Shown: piece by piece, positions 17,311 through 25,590 of the stretch
Layout: each line of letters starts with the position of its first letter
Position numbering within the stretch: the first letter of the stretch is position 1
Source: Paracoccaceae bacterium
GTDB lineage: Bacteria; Pseudomonadota; Alphaproteobacteria; Rhodobacterales; Rhodobacteraceae
Reading direction: 5' to 3'
Length of the DNA stretch: 36,631 nt
Assembly (NCBI GenBank): GCA_902606585.1
Contig: CACLGX010000015.1
Span: 1-36,631 of the forward strand
The notes under the pieces: generated by a model
Database searches by the model: none
The model's input: only the letters and a program-made list of their open reading frames with translations
Told to the model about the DNA's origin: nothing
Translations under genes and position numbers: made by a program

Positions 17311-18716
17311 TGAGAAGTTTCCCCCCAGTAATCTCCAAAAATCTCCTCTAAATCTGGCTTATTTTCCTCAATTGTTTGCACAACTCTTACTTTGTTGACA
17401 AAATGTTCCCAATTAAGATTTCCATCGATTGAATTGCCGCCCCAGCTTCCACACCCCATAGATAGGGAAAAAGGAAGTCCATTATTGAAAAAACCTCCAG
17501 TGGCAAAACAGTGGGCCTGATTTACAATGACCCTGCAAGTTTTAGCCGACATGGCAATTCGATGTGCTCTTTCTTCATTTTGCGTATGTATCCCTAAAGA
17601 GTGACCAGCTCCTTGATATTCCTGTATTTTAATTGCTAAATCAATGGCTTCAGAAAAGGTCTTTACCCTATACAAAGTTAAAAAACGCGACATTTTTTCT
17701 CCGCAAACTACTTCGCTTGGACCAGCTTTATTCGTAGGCAAAATAAGAAACTTTGTATTTTCGTTTGCTCTTTTTCCTAAACCCAACCTATCAATTATTA
17801 CGTCTATATCTTGAGCTAAAAGATCGGTGGTCATTTTTCCATTTTTCCAATGTATATTAATGAGACGGTCGGCCTCCTCATCTCTTAAAAGCAATCCCCC
17901 GTTATCGCTAAGGTATTGAATCGTTTCCTCATAAACCTCTTCAATTACAATAACAGAATTTTCTGAGGAACATGAAGTAGCATTATCGAACGTTTTGGAA
18001 ATTGCTATTTTAGCAGCGGCTGCCTGCGTATCAGCTGTTTCATCAATTATTGTAACCACATTACCTTGCCCAACACCCAAGGCCGGAGTGCCTGATGAGT
18101 ATCCTGCTTTAACATTATTTTGTGAACCCGTAACAACCAGCATATCGGCCAATTGCATAAGCCTATTTGTTTTTCCTTTAGTTGCAGGCACAGGCACCAT
18201 TTGGACCAAATCCTGATCTAGACCAATCATCAAAAGATTTTTATGGATTAATAATAACAGCTCTTTAAGTGGCCGCGCACCCTTAGGCGATGGGGCAACT
18301 ATAATCGAGTTTCCACATTTTAAAGCATTTATAATATTATTTACGGGAGTAGCTAATGGATTAGTAGATGGAACAATAGCAGCAACCACTCCTTTTGGTC
18401 TTAAGTATGTACTTAATCCCATTTCTTTATCTTCAGATACATGACCAAAGGATTTTACATCTTTTATATCTCTTAATAGTCCCAAAGTTTTATTATGATT
18501 TTTTTTAATTTTATCTGGAACATTTCCAAGACCTGTTTCCCTTACAGCAATCTCCGCCAGTCTTTGATTTTGTTCAGGTTTCATAAGGGCCCAACCAACC
18601 GCTTGGCAAGCTAAATCAAAAAGCTGCTGTGAACCATTTTTTTCAAATTTGTCCTGAGCAATTCGTGCCCTATTAACCAGAAGATCTATTTCATCAATCT
18701 CTGCAGAGTTAGTCAT
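17307..18716 (-). CDS. sauS: CoA-acylating aldehyde dehydrogenase, sulfoacetaldehyde dehydrogenase (SauS) type
   Basis: A 469-residue member of the acylating (CoA-dependent) aldehyde dehydrogenases, shorter at the N-terminus than the classical family. The catalytic Cys is C249 in FDNATSCSSENSVI; the conserved proline-rich cofactor region is VPSTNPLATPVNNII (115-129); the C-terminal part has VNQAHCFATGG and FSLSMGCGSWGGNSI, a pattern I recall from SauS-type enzymes. It would convert sulfoacetyl-CoA and NAD(P)H to sulfoacetaldehyde, or the reverse. It lies 15 bases after tctA and overlaps the ligase gene, so uptake, activation and reduction are encoded in that order. Xsc, which would cleave sulfoacetaldehyde to sulfite and acetyl phosphate, is absent from the window. 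The substrate is inferred from family and context. Confidence 0.75.
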   Translation of the reverse strand: MTNSAEIDEIDLLVNRARIAQDKFEKNGSQQLFDLACQAVGWALMKPEQNQRLAEIAVRETGLGNVPDKIKKNHNKTLGLLRDIKDVKSFGHVSEDKEMGLSTYLRPKGVVAAIVPSTNPLATPVNNIINALKCGNSIIVAPSPKGARPLKELLLLIHKNLLMIGLDQDLVQMVPVPATKGKTNRLMQLADMLVVTGSQNNVKAGYSSGTPALGVGQGNVVTIIDETADTQAAAAKIAISKTFDNATSCSSENSVIVIEEVYEETIQYLSDNGGLLLRDEEADRLINIHWKNGKMTTDLLAQDIDVIIDRLGLGKRANENTKFLILPTNKAGPSEVVCGEKMSRFLTLYRVKTFSEAIDLAIKIQEYQGAGHSLGIHTQNEERAHRIAMSAKTCRVIVNQAHCFATGGFFNNGLPFSLSMGCGSWGGNSIDGNLNWEHFVNKVRVVQTIEENKPDLEEIFGDYWGETSQ

Positions 18717-18731
18717 AAAAACTATCCTAAC

Positions 18732-20222
18732 TTATGTAACTTTAGGCTTTTGGAAGAACGCAGAATGCAAACTTTTTAAAAGAGTTAAAACTCCTGCAAC
18801 AATTAATATTGTACAAATTGGACGAGAAAAATATGTCCCCAAATCGTAGTGAACCATTTGCATACCCTGAGCAAAATTCTGTTCACCTATTTTTCCTAGA
18901 ATTAACCCTAAAACAATACCCGGGATTGAGTAACCAGAGCGACGAAGTAAAAATCCTATTATTCCAGCGATAAACATTACGATAACATCTAGTACTAATC
19001 CACGGCTTATATAAGCTCCTATACTCGCCAGCATAAGGATCATCGGAGCAAGAAACTGGAAAGGAATTTTCAGTAAGTATAAAATTGTTTTAGTTTCAAT
19101 TAGGCCTACAAATAAAATCGATAAATTTGCATAAAACATTGCTGCAAATACAATCCAAATTAGCTCAGGAGAATTATAAAACACCAAAGGTCCTGGCTCT
19201 AAATCATGCATTTGAAAAACTGCAACCATCATTGCTGTCAATGCACCACCGGGAAGGCCTAAAGCCAGCAAAGGTATCATTGCTGCACCAGTTGCTGCAT
19301 TATTGGCTGTTTCGGAGGAAATGACCCCCTCAAGTTTTCCTGTACCAAACTCAGCTTTATTTTTTGACCATCTAACTGCTTCTCCATACCCCATGAAAGC
19401 AGCCAACGTCGCTCCAATACCAGGTAAAATACCACAGAAAAAGCCTACCAAAATAGATCGAACAACAGCTATTTTATGAGCCCATAATTCAAAAAATGAT
19501 GGAAAATCAACATTGAACTTTGGAGCCAAATATTTACCACTTACATTTTTTTCAGCCTGAATAAATATTTCAGAGACAGCAAAAAAACCTAGAATGGCAG
19601 GTACAAAGGCTATTCCAGCCGCTAAATCAGAGTATCCAAAATTAAAACGATTAATTCCACCTACTGGATCTTGACCTATAGTAGCGATCAATAGCCCAAG
19701 TAGAACTGAAAGCCATCCTTTCCATATTGTTCTTCCGCCAACAGACGACGCAACCGCTAATCCAAAAAAAACTAGTGCAAAAATTTCTGGTGGCCCTATA
19801 TTCATGATAGCCCACTGTGCAAGCGGCTCCGTTGCGCTCATCATTACTAATGCAGAAGCAACACCTCCAATTGCAGAACATAGAACTGCTGCACCCACAG
19901 CCTTTCCAGCCATACCCTTTTGCGTCATCGGATAACCGTCAAACGCAGTCGGCGCATTTTCCGGTGCACCAGGAATATTAAACAAAATTGCCGTAATGGC
20001 CCCTCCATAAGTACCTGTACAGTAAATCACAGCAAACAACATAACACCCTGAGCAGGTGAAAGATCCGCTGTAAAAGGAAGAAGAATTGCAGCTAGGGTA
20101 AGCATACTTACACCTGGTATTGCTCCAAAAAGCATACCCCCCAAAACACCAAAAACAAAAATACCTATGGTAAAAGGATCGCCAAAAAGTGTAGCGGTGC
20201 CCGCTAAAAAATTTTCAATCAT
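18732..20222 (-). CDS. tctA: tripartite tricarboxylate transporter, large membrane subunit TctA
   Basis: A 496-residue membrane protein with about twelve hydrophobic segments. It has the TctA signatures: GAIPGVSMLTLAAILLPFT near the N-terminus, YGGAITAILFNIPGAPENAP, and the repeat of that motif in the second half (GILPGIGATLAAFMGY; ANNAATGAAMIPLLALGLPG). Length is normal for the family. It carries the substrate across the inner membrane after delivery by the periplasmic TctC. It lies nine bases after tctB and is followed closely by the SauS-like gene. TTT transporters bring in carboxylates such as citrate, and in Chromohalobacter a TTT system (SlcHFG) is linked to sulfolactate, so a sulfonated acid is a sensible substrate here. 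Confidence 0.93.
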   Translation of the reverse strand: MIENFLAGTATLFGDPFTIGIFVFGVLGGMLFGAIPGVSMLTLAAILLPFTADLSPAQGVMLFAVIYCTGTYGGAITAILFNIPGAPENAPTAFDGYPMTQKGMAGKAVGAAVLCSAIGGVASALVMMSATEPLAQWAIMNIGPPEIFALVFFGLAVASSVGGRTIWKGWLSVLLGLLIATIGQDPVGGINRFNFGYSDLAAGIAFVPAILGFFAVSEIFIQAEKNVSGKYLAPKFNVDFPSFFELWAHKIAVVRSILVGFFCGILPGIGATLAAFMGYGEAVRWSKNKAEFGTGKLEGVISSETANNAATGAAMIPLLALGLPGGALTAMMVAVFQMHDLEPGPLVFYNSPELIWIVFAAMFYANLSILFVGLIETKTILYLLKIPFQFLAPMILMLASIGAYISRGLVLDVIVMFIAGIIGFLLRRSGYSIPGIVLGLILGKIGEQNFAQGMQMVHYDLGTYFSRPICTILIVAGVLTLLKSLHSAFFQKPKVT

Positions 20223-20231
20223 GGCAAACCA

Positions 20232-20795
20232 TTAAAACATCTGATCCAATTGCGTTTTAGTTTTCAACATAAAAGCACTAATATCATAAAAAGGAGACAT
20301 ATTTCCTTGTGGTAATGGGGCATTCAGTACGAGCATAAACAAACCAATTAGAATTGCATAAATCAAAACTGTATTTGTTAGTATGAAACGAACCCTTCTT
20401 TCACCCCACGCGATCATAATTAAAGCTATAAAAATTGGAGTTCCCGAGTAAAAACCTACTGGCTTTAACGACAGGGCATACAGAAGAGGTAATATTAAAA
20501 CCATTCCGGTTTTAAAATATTGACCGATGGACGTGTATTCAATTGGCTCATCATTTTCTTTTGCACCGACTCGACCTTCTTGAGCCTTAGAGCCTTTAGA
20601 ATAAGCGTGGTAAAAATTCCCCAATGCGACCAAAGCCATCAAAAACAATATTACCCTAGGCCAACCTGTTGCTCCAAATTTATAAATTTCTATTGGTTGA
20701 TTGAAACTAAAGCTCACTACAAAAAAAATAACAGCAATTAAAAGCCAAAAAATTGCCTCAAAAATGTCTGATCTACTCAATTTGCCCATTTTCAC
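20232..20795 (-). CDS. tctB: tripartite tricarboxylate transporter, small membrane subunit TctB
   Basis: A 187-residue membrane protein with four predicted helices: about 12-29, 44-60, 92-125 (two close segments) and 133-152. This fits TctB, which is poorly conserved in sequence but constant in layout and position. The N-terminus MKMGKLSRSDIFEAIFWLL is typical; a second ATG at codon 3 is an alternative start. It sits between tctC (60 bases upstream, with a strong hairpin between) and tctA (nine bases downstream). The hydrophilic loop around residues 65-85 is rich in Glu, Lys and Gly. Confidence 0.87.
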   Translation of the reverse strand: MKMGKLSRSDIFEAIFWLLIAVIFFVVSFSFNQPIEIYKFGATGWPRVILFLMALVALGNFYHAYSKGSKAQEGRVGAKENDEPIEYTSIGQYFKTGMVLILPLLYALSLKPVGFYSGTPIFIALIMIAWGERRVRFILTNTVLIYAILIGLFMLVLNAPLPQGNMSPFYDISAFMLKTKTQLDQMF

Positions 20796-20810
20796 TTCAC
20801 ATTACTTATA

Positions 20811-20836
20811 CCGCCCGCGACGATTGTCGCGAGCGG
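20811..20836 (-). promoter_or_regulatory. GC-rich intercistronic hairpin after tctC
   Basis: CCGCCCGCGAC (20811-20821), loop GATT, GTCGCGAGCGG (20826-20836): an 11-bp stem with one non-Watson-Crick pair, very GC-rich in AT-rich surroundings. It lies in the 60-base gap between the tctC stop and the tctB start on the transcribed minus strand. No T run follows, so it is more likely a 3' end stabiliser for the tctC message, or a partial attenuator, than a full terminator. Confidence 0.65.
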
Positions 20837-20855
20837 CTGAATTCCCACGAAAATA

Positions 20856-21884
20856 TTACTTAACGTCTAATCCCATTTCTTTATAAACATCACGATATTG
20901 TACAATCGCTGCATTGATCATATCAATCGCACCAGCCGTATCCCGATAACTATCAATTACATTCATAAATTTACTATCATTAAATGCTTGATAACTATCC
21001 TCACAATATGCCCTTTGAAAAGCCCACTTCAACCAATCCACACGTTCAGAAGGCGCACCCTTGTGGACGTAAAAACCTCTAAAACGAAGTAACGGCTCAA
21101 AATCCATACCCATTTCTCTATGAGTAGGCACGTCACTAAAGACGCCAGGCCTTTCATTGAAAACTGTCAGGATAGGTTTGAAGTTACCAGCGTCTAGAAA
21201 TTTTCTAACATCACCAGGCTGCTCAAATAACGCATCAACTTGACCACCTAATAAAGCACCATACCGTGGAGCACCTTTATCAAAAGAAATCTGCTGAATT
21301 TGCATGTCAGAAGCTTCAGTGATGAACTTCATAATAACTCGCTCCATTGATCCTTCTTTAGATACGTTAGCAATTGTCGCTTTACCATTTTGTGCTTGCA
21401 CCCACTCTACAAAACTCGGCCAATCAGTATATCGCGTTTCATTTGATCTGATATAAATTTGCGAAAAGGTAACCTGCGAAACTACTAATGGTATTAAATC
21501 CTCGGCAGGATTGGGTCGACTAGAGTCGAGCGCATGGGCTGAAGACGCATCATCAATATGTTCTAAAACATTATAACCATCAGCAGGTGCAGCCATATAG
21601 GCGGTCATTCCGACTGTTCCAGAACCACCAGGTTTGTGATCTCTATTTATACTAACGCCGGTAAGTCCCGTTACCGCTTCAGCCATTGCTGCCGCAACCT
21701 GTCCTGATCCTCCACCTGGACCATAAGGTACGATCATTGTTAACGCTCTATCTGGAAAACCACCCGGCTTATCCATACTAGCTTCTGCAACTCTACACTC
21801 GCCTGCCATTGACATGCTTGCACTAACTGCAAAGCCAGTCACAAGAGCTAATGTTGAAAATTGTTTTTTAAAATTTAACTTCAT
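20856..21884 (-). CDS. tctC: tripartite tricarboxylate transporter substrate-binding protein TctC (Bug family)
   Basis: A 342-residue periplasmic receptor. The start is ATG 21884: GGAGG lies six bases upstream, and the protein then begins with a classic signal peptide (KLNFKKQF, hydrophobic core, SMSMAG). An upstream in-frame start at 21956 would add 24 residues before the signal peptide and is rejected. Bug-family features follow: FPDRALTMIVPYGPGGGSGQ, KPGGSGTVGMTAY, and AAPADGYNVL where most members bind the carboxylate through main-chain and water contacts. It is the first gene of the operon tctCBA-sauS-ligase-tauE. The promoter region upstream (21885-22146) is shared with the divergent malonyl-CoA synthetase gene and holds a 9-bp inverted repeat. 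Confidence 0.92.
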   Translation of the reverse strand: MKLNFKKQFSTLALVTGFAVSASMSMAGECRVAEASMDKPGGFPDRALTMIVPYGPGGGSGQVAAAMAEAVTGLTGVSINRDHKPGGSGTVGMTAYMAAPADGYNVLEHIDDASSAHALDSSRPNPAEDLIPLVVSQVTFSQIYIRSNETRYTDWPSFVEWVQAQNGKATIANVSKEGSMERVIMKFITEASDMQIQQISFDKGAPRYGALLGGQVDALFEQPGDVRKFLDAGNFKPILTVFNERPGVFSDVPTHREMGMDFEPLLRFRGFYVHKGAPSERVDWLKWAFQRAYCEDSYQAFNDSKFMNVIDSYRDTAGAIDMINAAIVQYRDVYKEMGLDVK

Positions 21885-21932
21885 TGCGTCCTCCCAAGGT
21901 AAAGTTAATAACTCGATATTACTAATACATTT

Positions 21933-21962
21933 TGTGCGATGACACAAAACTGACATCGCACA
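21933..21962. promoter_or_regulatory. inverted repeat, likely regulator binding site in tctC-matB divergent region
   Basis: TGTGCGATG (21933-21941) and CATCGCACA (21954-21962) are a perfect 9-bp inverted repeat separated by 12 bases, so the half-sites are 21 bp apart, two helical turns. Two more bases of symmetry (CA/TG) extend the arms after one mismatch. It lies 49 bases upstream of the tctC start and about 185 bases upstream of matB. No T run follows on either strand, so it is more likely an operator for a dimeric regulator than a terminator. No regulator gene is in the window. Confidence 0.55.
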
Positions 21963-22146
21963 TGTACAATTACATTCGGGCGTTTGATTTACTAAAAGTC
22001 AACAAAAATTATTATAATTCTGGACTTATTTAAATAATTTTTTGGTACTTGGTTTAGGTAAGTTAAATAAAAAATTTTTAAAAAAATTTTATAGACCTCA
22101 CAAGCAAATCCTGTATTGCAAAGATGTGAAACCAACCGAGAGCAAA

Positions 22147-23661
22147 ATGAAAAATCCGTTATATGACAATCTATTTGGGGTACATGCAGAAAACGATGAT
22201 CCATTTTTGTATCTAATTGATGGTAAAACTATTACTTACCGACAGTTTTTGGCAGCGAGCGGAAGAATTGCGAATACACTGGTTGGAAAGGGTCTAGAAC
22301 CTGGAGATTGCGTTGCAATACAAGTTGAAAAATCTCCTGAAATGCTCAACATCTATGCAGCATGTGCGCAAGCTGGATTAGTATTTTTACCTCTTAACCC
22401 GTCCTACACAGTCGATGAACTTAAGTATTTTATTAAAAATAGCGAAGCTCGTTTGATTATTTGCGATGAAAAAAATAAAGATGATTTAACAACTATAGCT
22501 CAAAAATTTGACATTCTTATTGAAACTTTAAATCAGGATTCAACAGGTTCAATCATTGAAAAAGCTAAATCTTCTCCTGAAGGTTTTGAAACGGTAGCGC
22601 GATCAAAAGATGATTTGGCGGCACTGCTTTATACCTCTGGTACAACCGGAAAATCAAAGGGTGCAATGCTTACACAAACTAATCTCTTGTCAAATGGCAA
22701 TGTATTAATGACAGAGTGGCAATTTACTAATAATGATGTACTGCTGCATGCGCTTCCTCTTTTCCATACTCATGGGTTATTTGTTGCAACAAATGTTATG
22801 CTTGCGGCCGGTGGAAGTTTGATATTTTTACCAAAATTCAATTTGGATGATATTATAAAAAATTTACCTAAATCTTCTGCGATGATGGGCGTGCCTACTT
22901 TTTATACACGTTTACTTGCAGACAATCGATTTAATAGGAAACTAGTCAAGCATATGCGTTTGTTTGTATCCGGCTCTGCACCTTTACTTTCTGAAACACA
23001 CATCCAATTCGAAAAACTAACAGGACATAGAATACTTGAACGGTATGGTATGACTGAAACTAATATGAATACCTCAAATCCATATAAGGGCGAAAGGCGT
23101 GCGGGAACTGTAGGCTTTCCCTTACCAGGTGTTGATCTAAAAATCACCTCCCCAGAAACAGGAAAGGAGATTTCTGTTGATGAAATAGGTCAAATCGAAG
23201 TTCGTGGGCCAAACGTTTTTAAGGGTTATTGGAAAATGCCCGAAAAAACAAAAGCTGAATTACGTGAAAATGGGTTTTTTATTACTGGGGATTTAGGCAA
23301 AATTGATAATGATGGATACATTCATATTGTCGGTCGGGATAAAGACCTTATAATATCTGGAGGTTTCAACATTTATCCAAAAGAGTTAGAGGTTTTTCTA
23401 GATAAGCAACTTGGCGTATTAGAAAGTGCAGTTATTGGGGTGCCACATGGTGATTTTGGAGAAACACCAATAGCTATTATTGTTCCCTCTAGCGGACTTC
23501 AACCAGACCTTTACAAAATAGAAAAAAATATAAAAAAATCTATTGCTCGCTATAAACATCCAAGCAAAATAATTACAGTTAGTGAACTTCCTCGTAATGC
23601 CATGGGTAAGGTCCAAAAAAACCTTCTTAGGAACAAGTATAATTTCTTATTCAAGAAATAA
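22147..23661 (+). CDS. matB: malonyl-CoA/methylmalonyl-CoA synthetase MatB-like
   Basis: A 504-residue AMP-forming acid-CoA ligase. The start is set at ATG 22147 because the protein then begins MKNPLYDNLFGVHA, as MatB proteins do, with the usual length; an upstream in-frame start at 22042 would add 35 poorly conserved residues across the promoter region. Motifs: YTSGTTGKSKG (162-172), ERYGMTETNMNTSNPYKG followed by RRAGTVGFPLPGV, a pattern characteristic of MatB/ACSF3, then TGDLGKIDNDGYIHI, GRDKDLIISGGFN, and the catalytic Lys488 in AMGKVQK. It converts malonate (or methylmalonate), ATP and CoA to the CoA ester. Malonate resembles sulfoacetate in charge and shape, which may explain its place opposite the TTT/sulfoacetate-type operon. 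Confidence 0.87.
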   Translation: MKNPLYDNLFGVHAENDDPFLYLIDGKTITYRQFLAASGRIANTLVGKGLEPGDCVAIQVEKSPEMLNIYAACAQAGLVFLPLNPSYTVDELKYFIKNSEARLIICDEKNKDDLTTIAQKFDILIETLNQDSTGSIIEKAKSSPEGFETVARSKDDLAALLYTSGTTGKSKGAMLTQTNLLSNGNVLMTEWQFTNNDVLLHALPLFHTHGLFVATNVMLAAGGSLIFLPKFNLDDIIKNLPKSSAMMGVPTFYTRLLADNRFNRKLVKHMRLFVSGSAPLLSETHIQFEKLTGHRILERYGMTETNMNTSNPYKGERRAGTVGFPLPGVDLKITSPETGKEISVDEIGQIEVRGPNVFKGYWKMPEKTKAELRENGFFITGDLGKIDNDGYIHIVGRDKDLIISGGFNIYPKELEVFLDKQLGVLESAVIGVPHGDFGETPIAIIVPSSGLQPDLYKIEKNIKKSIARYKHPSKIITVSELPRNAMGKVQKNLLRNKYNFLFKK

Positions 23662-23723
23662 TCCATCCTGCTTTTACACAACATAATTTATTTAAATATA
23701 TTTTGGCTAAATATTATAATGAA

Positions 23724-23761
23724 AAATTAAGGGACAGAACCGATGGTTCTGCCCCTAATTT
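23724..23761. terminator. bidirectional intrinsic terminator between matB and the hydrolase gene
   Basis: Arms 23724-23741 (AAATTAAGGGACAGAACC) and 23745-23761 (GGTTCTGCCCCTAATTT), with loop GAT, form a stem of about 16 pairs with small imperfections. On the minus strand the stem is followed by TTTTTC, and on the plus strand by a short T stretch, so it can serve both convergent genes. Confidence 0.75.
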
Positions 23762-23858
23762 GCGAAGTTAAGACTATTTTGGAAATGTCTTACTTTTGAT
23801 AACGGCAGAATAAGAGATTTATTTAGAAGAATTTTTTAAAATGACAGACTATTTATAA

Positions 23859-24674
23859 TCAATTTTTTAAATTAAGGCGATAAGCCATAAGGGTATTCAT
23901 TAATTTTGAGGAATTTTTTCCAAGACCGTCTGCGATATCCAGATGATGTCGATTTATAGATTTTACCCAGCTACACTTCCATGCAGCAGCTAATTGTTCT
24001 GCTTGCTCTAAATAAATGGGTCTTTCGTCAGCTCCAACCCATATCGTAACTTTAATATTTTCCGATAACTTTAAATCTGATAATGTTTCAGAATTAGCAA
24101 TTTCTTCTGTCAGTAATAATTCTTCCCTCTTATCAGTGTACAAAAGCGGTTTTAAATCTGATATAGGCGAGATCAGCATAGCATGTTTAATCCGTTCTTT
24201 AACTTTATCAGAAAGCTCATACCGAATTAAGCTACGACCTATAACATGGGCACCACTTTGTTGACCGACAAGTAAAATATCACCAGTAAATCTACGGCAA
24301 ATAAGTCTGAGACATTTTGCAAATGCTTTATTTATTTCTGGAATAGTTGCATCCGGACATTTGGGAAGAGTTGGTATAATTACCCGCATATTATTTAAAA
24401 CCGGTCCCATAGCCAGATAAGAAAATATGGATTTTTCATAATCGGTCCAAAATCCACCATATAGAAAAATAACCGTTGCTTCGACATAGGGGCCAGGACT
24501 AAAGACATCCATCAATAAATTAGTTTCTTCATCATATACTACATCTATCTGTGCCTTACTTTGGTCGCTCATCATTTCCCGAAACGCTTTGGATTTCTTC
24601 TTCCAACCAGGCAAATAGCGATGGGCACCAGGAATTAACTTTGCACTGTTAAAGGCATCATTATAGTTAATCAT
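23859..24674 (-). CDS. kynurenine-formamidase-like alpha/beta hydrolase with altered nucleophile elbow
   Basis: A 271-residue cytoplasmic protein with the layout of the Bna7/kynurenine formamidase-like esterases: YGGFW at 72-76 where the family has HGGxW, the elbow at 137-143, an Asp in VGADERP (D216) and a His in HHLDIADGL (H244). The family elbow GHSAGAH reads GQQSGAH here, so the nucleophile position is Gln139, with a Ser one place later (Ser140). The oxyanion His before GG is also Tyr. It may be a non-catalytic relative, use Ser140 in a shifted geometry, or be a gene starting to decay. The reading frame is intact. It is convergent with matB across a terminator. No kyn genes are nearby. 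Confidence 0.75.
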   Translation of the reverse strand: MINYNDAFNSAKLIPGAHRYLPGWKKKSKAFREMMSDQSKAQIDVVYDEETNLLMDVFSPGPYVEATVIFLYGGFWTDYEKSIFSYLAMGPVLNNMRVIIPTLPKCPDATIPEINKAFAKCLRLICRRFTGDILLVGQQSGAHVIGRSLIRYELSDKVKERIKHAMLISPISDLKPLLYTDKREELLLTEEIANSETLSDLKLSENIKVTIWVGADERPIYLEQAEQLAAAWKCSWVKSINRHHLDIADGLGKNSSKLMNTLMAYRLNLKN

Positions 24675-24843
24675 GTTAAAACTTTTTGCTCAATAAACTC
24701 ATGTATTATTATTATTATTTTTAATTATTCTAATGAATATTGACCTATTATGTCAAATTTACAGATAATATATGTAATTATTTTAACAATCAGAGCTTAT
24801 CTTCGACATTCTTAAAAAGGATTAGAAAAAAATTTATATAGTT

Positions 24844-25169
24844 CTATTTTTTCAATTGCGCATAGCTATTAATTATCACCGCTACAAAACTTGAATCGGG
24901 CGCAGCTCTAAAATTTGATATGATATCTGAGTATAAATCCTCAAATACTTCTAGACCTGTATCATCCTTATAAACGACATCAACTCCAATAAAAAAGCCT
25001 ATATTTTAGGATGTATGAGCGGTTTAAATCCAGCACTAAAATCGTCATTTTTATCGATATTATTGAGTACTTAAGAGCATCTATCTAAACCTAAACCTAA
25101 AACTGCAGAGTTAGCAAAAACACCAGAAGAAAAAACCGAGTATAAAAAGAGAAATTACAATTTTTTCAT
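24844..25169 (-). pseudogene. decayed gene for a small exported protein
   Basis: An ATG at 25167-25169 (AGAGG nearby) opens a frame with a clear signal peptide, MKKL-stop-FLFLYSVFSSGVFANS, interrupted by TAA at codon 5 (25155-25157). The same frame meets another TAA (25071-25073) after GLGLDRCS, continues as NNIDKNDDFSAGFKPLIHPK to a TAG at 24999-25001, and near 25005 the reading passes to another frame, FFIGVDVVYKDDTGLEVFED, ending SYAQLKK at the stop 24844-24846. The pieces together would give about 105 residues. The repeated lesions in otherwise protein-like sequence indicate a pseudogene. I do not recognise the family. The rest of the gap 24675-25590 holds an ATT microsatellite near 24705 and a possible small RNA. 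Confidence 0.5.
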
Positions 25170-25338
25170 TTTCACTTGCCTCTAAAAAAAGATACTAAGT
25201 GGCCAACGAAAAATCCATCGAGTATTTTGTTGAAATCATTAACAAACGCAACCCTACTTTTACCAAAATTTCAATAAAAAACTTACTTTAATATTTTACT
25301 AGGAATATATTTGTACTAAAAGCCCAAATATGGTACAC

Positions 25339-25472
25339 TATAATTAAGTAGAGCAGTAACATAATAAAAAAACGAGATTCTACCACACCAACAGTTTAAG
25401 ACTACAGGGCTTCGATTTACGGATCGTCATTCCTCCCCCTTCGACTGAACGTGGATTGAAGCCTTTATTATT
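25339..25472 (+). ncRNA. possible small RNA with promoter and terminator-like hairpin
   Basis: A consensus -10 box TATAAT (25339-25344) has no good -35 partner. About 65 bases downstream an inverted repeat starts, GGCTTCGAT (25408-25416) with ATTGAAGCC (25455-25463, one G-T pair), followed by TTTATTATT. The loop (38 bases) includes a C-rich run and is richer in G+C than its surroundings. A transcript of about 110-120 bases ending there is possible. It is unsupported beyond these signals. Confidence 0.25.
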
Positions 25473-25590
25473 AATTAGGATAAAAATTCGTAAGTATTCA
25501 AACTTAATTTTAGAACGTGACAAATATATTTTAATAATTTTCCTATTTGATAATTTTAAATTTTCAATTGCAGATAAAAAGAACAAATAA

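Noticed and set aside
24704-24722. ATT trinucleotide run as a phase-variation tract
   Set aside because: It is short and lies upstream of a hydrolase gene without altering a reading frame or an evident promoter spacer.
25015-25190. Plus-strand ORF remnant beginning ATGAGCGG
   Set aside because: It is antisense to the minus-strand pseudogene, which has a signal peptide and a ribosome-like site and reads better as protein.
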